DNA of 64,000 nucleotides from NCBI RefSeq assembly GCF_007829955.1, contig NZ_VIWX01000001.1, positions 1,550,001-1,614,000 of the forward strand, given 5' to 3'. Of this stretch, positions 61,292-64,000 are shown in pieces. The DNA is from Saccharopolyspora dendranthemae (GTDB taxonomy: Bacteria; Actinomycetota; Actinomycetes; Mycobacteriales; Pseudonocardiaceae). The notes below the pieces were generated by a model, which saw only the letters and a program-made list of their open reading frames with translations, made no database searches and was not told the origin of the DNA. The stretch's first letter is position 1. Each line of letters starts with the position of its first letter. The position numbers were made by a program, and so were the translations under genes.

Positions 61292-61774
61292 TCAGCCGCT
61301 GTCGGCGGCCCGGCGCAGCAGGCCGGCGAGACGCGGGTAGCGGCCTTCCAGCAGCGACGCCGCCGCTTCCAGCTCGGTGGGCTTGGCGGCGTCCAGCAGG
61401 ACGGGCCAGGCGATCTGCTCGCCGTTGGTGGCCTGCTTGACCGGCAGGTTGTCCCGGCCGACCGAGGGCTGCGAACCGCGGACGTCCTCCAGCGCCTGCT
61501 TGATCGCGTCCGACTCACCGGCCGCGACGCCCGGGACGAGCACCTTGCGCTCCAGCATCACCAGGCGGGCCAGCACCTGCGGGTTGCCGATCTTGGCGCG
61601 GCGACCGCTCATCACCTGGCTGAGCATCGGCGCGCTGATGCCGAGCACGTCGGCCAGCTGCGCCTGCGAGATGCGGAAGGCCACGACCAGTCGGCGCACC
61701 CGGTCTCCCAGCGGTTCGCCGTACCACTGCCGCTGCAGAGCCAGATTTCGCTGGACGCTGCTGCTCTCCGACAC
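61292..61774 (-). CDS. XRE-type DNA-binding protein
   Basis: The GTG at 61774, with GGGGGAG upstream, gives 160 residues. A helix-turn-helix (ISQAQLADVLGISAPMLSQVMSGRRAKI, about 32-62) is followed by a helical C-terminus rich in Glu/Leu. The family is widespread in actinobacteria and unassigned. It lies between thpR and ribF. Confidence 0.8.
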   Translation of the reverse strand: MSESSSVQRNLALQRQWYGEPLGDRVRRLVVAFRISQAQLADVLGISAPMLSQVMSGRRAKIGNPQVLARLVMLERKVLVPGVAAGESDAIKQALEDVRGSQPSVGRDNLPVKQATNGEQIAWPVLLDAAKPTELEAAASLLEGRYPRLAGLLRRAADSG

Positions 61775-61896
61775 CTTCACTCCCCCTGCGTGGCCGCCAC
61801 CCCGGCGAACCCGAGGTGATCCAGACTCGAATCCTGCCAGCTCACCGGCCGCGCGGGGTCGAGAATCCGAAAACCTCTCCGTCCTCGGCGCGGAGG

Positions 61897-62883
61897 TCAC
61901 TCCCGCACCCCGAGGATCCGGCGGGTCTCGGCGACGTCGGCGTTCATCTGGTCGATCAGCGCGTCCACGGAGTCGTAGCGCTCCATGGCCCGCAGCCGCT
62001 GCACGAAGTCGAGATCGACGTGCTCGCCGTAGAAGTCGGTGTCCACATCGAGCACGAAGGCCTCGACGGTGCGCTCGGTCCCGGAGAACGTCGGGTTGCT
62101 GCCCACCGACACGGCAGCGGGCATCGCCGGTCCGGGCTGCGGCGCACCGCGCCTGCGGTGGGTGAACCAGGCCGCGTAGACGCCGTCCGCCGGGATCGCC
62201 GTGTAGTCCGGAGTGGACAGGTTGGCGGTCGGGAAGCCCAGCTCCTTGCCTCCGCGACCGTCACCGCGCACCACGATGCCCTCGATCCGGTGCTCGCGCC
62301 CCAGAGCCGAGGCCGCGGCCAGCACGTCACCCGCGTCGATGCACGCGCGGATGTAGGTCGAGGAGAAGGTCACCGAGGTGGCGTCGGTGTCGTCGGAACG
62401 CTCGACCGGACCCGAGACCAGCGCGTCGGAAGCGACGTCGAAGCCGAAGCGCTCGCCGAGCTTGGTCAGCAGTTCGATGTTGCCCGCAGCCTTGTGGCCG
62501 AAGGTGAAGTTCTCGCCCACCACGACCTCGGCGGCGTGCAGCTTCTCGACGAGGATCTCGTGCGCGAAGCCCTCGGCGGGCACCCGGGACAGCTCGCGGG
62601 TGAAGGGCACCACGCAGAACACGTCGACACCCAGCTTCTCGGCCAGTTCCGCCCGCCGCCGCAGCGTGGTCAGCTGCGCCGGGTGGCTCCCCGGACGCAC
62701 CACCTCGGCCGGATGCGGGTCGAAGGTCATCAGCACGCAGGGAATCCCGCGCCGCCGGGCCTGCTGCACCGCGTGGGCGATGAGTTTCTGATGACCGCGA
62801 TGCACTCCGTCGAAGACCCCGATGGTGACGACGCAACGGCCCCAACCACCGGGAATCTGCTCCAAACCACGCCAACGCTGCAC
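61897..62883 (-). CDS. ribF: Bifunctional riboflavin kinase/FAD synthetase
   Basis: The GTG at 62883 gives 328 residues. The N-terminal nucleotidyltransferase has TIGVFDGVHRGHQKLI and TFSSTYIRACI. The C-terminal flavokinase has GRGGKELGFPTANL and the later VEAFVLDVDTDFYGEHVDLDF. The enzyme converts riboflavin to FMN and FAD. It lies downstream of truB, as in most actinobacteria. Confidence 0.94.
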   Translation of the reverse strand: MQRWRGLEQIPGGWGRCVVTIGVFDGVHRGHQKLIAHAVQQARRRGIPCVLMTFDPHPAEVVRPGSHPAQLTTLRRRAELAEKLGVDVFCVVPFTRELSRVPAEGFAHEILVEKLHAAEVVVGENFTFGHKAAGNIELLTKLGERFGFDVASDALVSGPVERSDDTDATSVTFSSTYIRACIDAGDVLAAASALGREHRIEGIVVRGDGRGGKELGFPTANLSTPDYTAIPADGVYAAWFTHRRRGAPQPGPAMPAAVSVGSNPTFSGTERTVEAFVLDVDTDFYGEHVDLDFVQRLRAMERYDSVDALIDQMNADVAETRRILGVRE

Positions 62884-62966
62884 GGTCCAGCAGCCTACTT
62901 CCCCCGGACCGCAGCGCACTCAGCGGTGGATCCGAACCGGGCCTGAGCCCGACCTCGCAGCAGCGG

Positions 62967-63875
62967 TCAGTTGCCGGGGACGATGACCAGGACGGCCTTC
63001 GCCGTGCGGCCTCGGTCGCGGACCAGCGCCACTGCGCGACCGTCGGGCCCGAACATCCCGTACGTCCCCTCGACCCCGGCAGCGGTCACGACCTGCCCGT
63101 GCGACAGCGCCGTGGCCGTGGACGCGTCCACGTTGCGGCGGGGGAACGCCGTCTCGACGGCCTGGTCCAGGTCCATCGACAGCGCCGGCTCCTCCTCCAG
63201 CTGATCCAGCGTCCGCGCGGTGGCCAGGCCGAACGGTCCGACCCGGGTCCGCCGCAGCGCCGTGAGGTGCCCGCCGACGCCGAGCCCGGCACCGAGATCG
63301 CGGGCCAGCGCGCGCACGTAGGTGCCCGAGGAGCACTCCACCAGCACGTCCAGCTCGGTGGCGTCCTCGGTGCGCCGCAGCGCGAGCACGTCGAAGCGCG
63401 AGACGGTGACCGGCCGGGGGTCCAGCTCGACGGTCTCACCGCTGCGCGCGATGTCGTAGGCCCGGCGGCCGTTGACCTTGACCGCGCTGACCGCGCTCGG
63501 CACCTGCTGGAGATCGCCGGTCAGCGCCGCGACCCCGTCGCGGATCGCGGTCTCGTCCACTCCCGAACCGTCGGCGGCGGAGAGGATCTCGCCCTCGGCG
63601 TCGTCGGTGGTGGTCGAGGCTCCGAGCGTGATGGTCGCCAGGTAGGCCTTCGTGTCCAGCGCGAGGTGGCCGAGCAGCTTGGTCGCCCGCTCCAGGCCGA
63701 GCACGAGCACGCCGGTGGCCATCGGGTCCAGCGTCCCGGCATGTCCGACCCGGCGGGTGCCCATGATGCGTCGGACTCGGGACACCACGTCGTGCGAGGT
63801 CATCCCCGCCGGCTTGTCGACCACCAGCAGGCCTGGCGGAACGGCGGGACTCTGTTTGCGGGATTGCGCGGACAC
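62967..63875 (-). CDS. truB: tRNA pseudouridine(55) synthase
   Basis: The product is 302 residues. The catalytic Asp50 lies in GHAGTLDPMATGVL, and the KPAGMTSHDVV motif is at the N-terminus. TruB isomerises U55 in the T-loop of tRNAs. The C-terminus has an extra domain usual in actinobacteria. ribF follows after about 80 bases. Confidence 0.95.
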   Translation of the reverse strand: MSAQSRKQSPAVPPGLLVVDKPAGMTSHDVVSRVRRIMGTRRVGHAGTLDPMATGVLVLGLERATKLLGHLALDTKAYLATITLGASTTTDDAEGEILSAADGSGVDETAIRDGVAALTGDLQQVPSAVSAVKVNGRRAYDIARSGETVELDPRPVTVSRFDVLALRRTEDATELDVLVECSSGTYVRALARDLGAGLGVGGHLTALRRTRVGPFGLATARTLDQLEEEPALSMDLDQAVETAFPRRNVDASTATALSHGQVVTAAGVEGTYGMFGPDGRAVALVRDRGRTAKAVLVIVPGN

Positions 63876-63930
63876 GGCGAGACATTTTTCCCGACCCCCC
63901 GGCGCACGCGCCCCCAGGGGTGCGGATCGG

Positions 63931-64000
63931 TCAGGCCGCCGCCGGGGCGTCCCGGGTCGCGCCGACCACGGCCCACTTGCCGGAGCGGGCCCGCAGCAGC
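63931..64000 (-). CDS. C-terminal fragment of an unidentified gene (possibly MATE/DinF transporter)
   Basis: A minus-strand frame open to the window edge ends at 63931 and encodes LLRARSGKWAVVGATRDAPAAA. The Arg-rich, short tail is typical of the cytoplasmic end of a membrane protein. MATE/DinF genes lie upstream of truB in some actinobacteria, so that is a guess. Twenty-two residues cannot decide. Confidence 0.45.
   Translation of the reverse strand, partial: LLRARSGKWAVVGATRDAPAAA

Overview
The DNA is very GC-rich, uses many GTG and TTG starts, and has short ATGA/GTGA overlaps between genes. It encodes ClgR-PspA-PspM, XRE plus DUF397 pairs, DUF3558 lipoproteins and PE/PPE/EspG-like proteins. 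This points to a filamentous actinobacterium of the Pseudonocardiales. Saccharopolyspora or a close relative is my best guess; I could not run a marker search to test it.

The backbone is ordinary actinobacterial housekeeping. Positions 685-10464 hold the start of the division and cell-wall cluster read leftward (mraZ, rsmH, ftsL-like, ftsI), a rightward moxR/DUF58/transglutaminase operon, and DUF3040. From 10.7 to 20 kb come a methyltransferase, an orphan ParA, nei, a purine/uracil permease, pspM-pspA-clgR, cinA-pgsA-rimO and two argA-like acetyltransferases. Then follow ftsK (23-26 kb), rnj-dapA and thyX (39.7-44 kb), dapB (54.5 kb) and M16 peptidase-pnp-rpsO-thpR-ribF-truB (56.3-64 kb). From the second half of this list onward, the order follows the one I know from Mycobacterium tuberculosis (Rv2743c to Rv2793c), so the breaks in that order mark accessory segments.

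The accessory segments are the following. (a) 21.2-23.2 kb has a secreted phospholipase A2 and a secreted sialidase-fold protein. (b) 26.9-39.4 kb has a secreted TAP-type peptidase, a decayed LysR gene, an Abi/HEPN gene with a predicted divergent hairpin RNA, a TetR-controlled operon (SDR, saccharopine-dehydrogenase-like, acyl-CoA ligase type), a WhiJ/AbaA-like XRE+DUF397 set, a T7SS substrate set (PE-like, lipoprotein, PPE-like, EspG), and a chaplin-like peptide. (c) 44.1-53.7 kb has an RHH protein with DUF4097, a YcaQ-like DNA glycosylase, a GNAT, a small membrane protein, small secreted proteins, and a possible sulfur/copper module: a secreted SBP56/methanethiol-oxidase-like protein, a polytopic membrane protein with His/Met ends, and a YeeE/YedE sulfur transporter. 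(d) An intact 902-bp IS5-family element sits at 55376-56277.

The most interesting items are four. First, the Abi/HEPN gene has a terminator-tailed hairpin RNA predicted on the opposite strand just upstream, and one arm of that RNA is complementary to 15 nt of the abi mRNA. Second, the SBP56-like protein sits beside a sulfur transporter. Third, a 70-bp palindromic element occurs three times, one copy split by the IS. Fourth, exactly 10-bp-spaced TGGGG repeats lie between mraZ and the moxR operon. Predicted terminators separate most units. I saw no tRNA, rRNA or CRISPR array.
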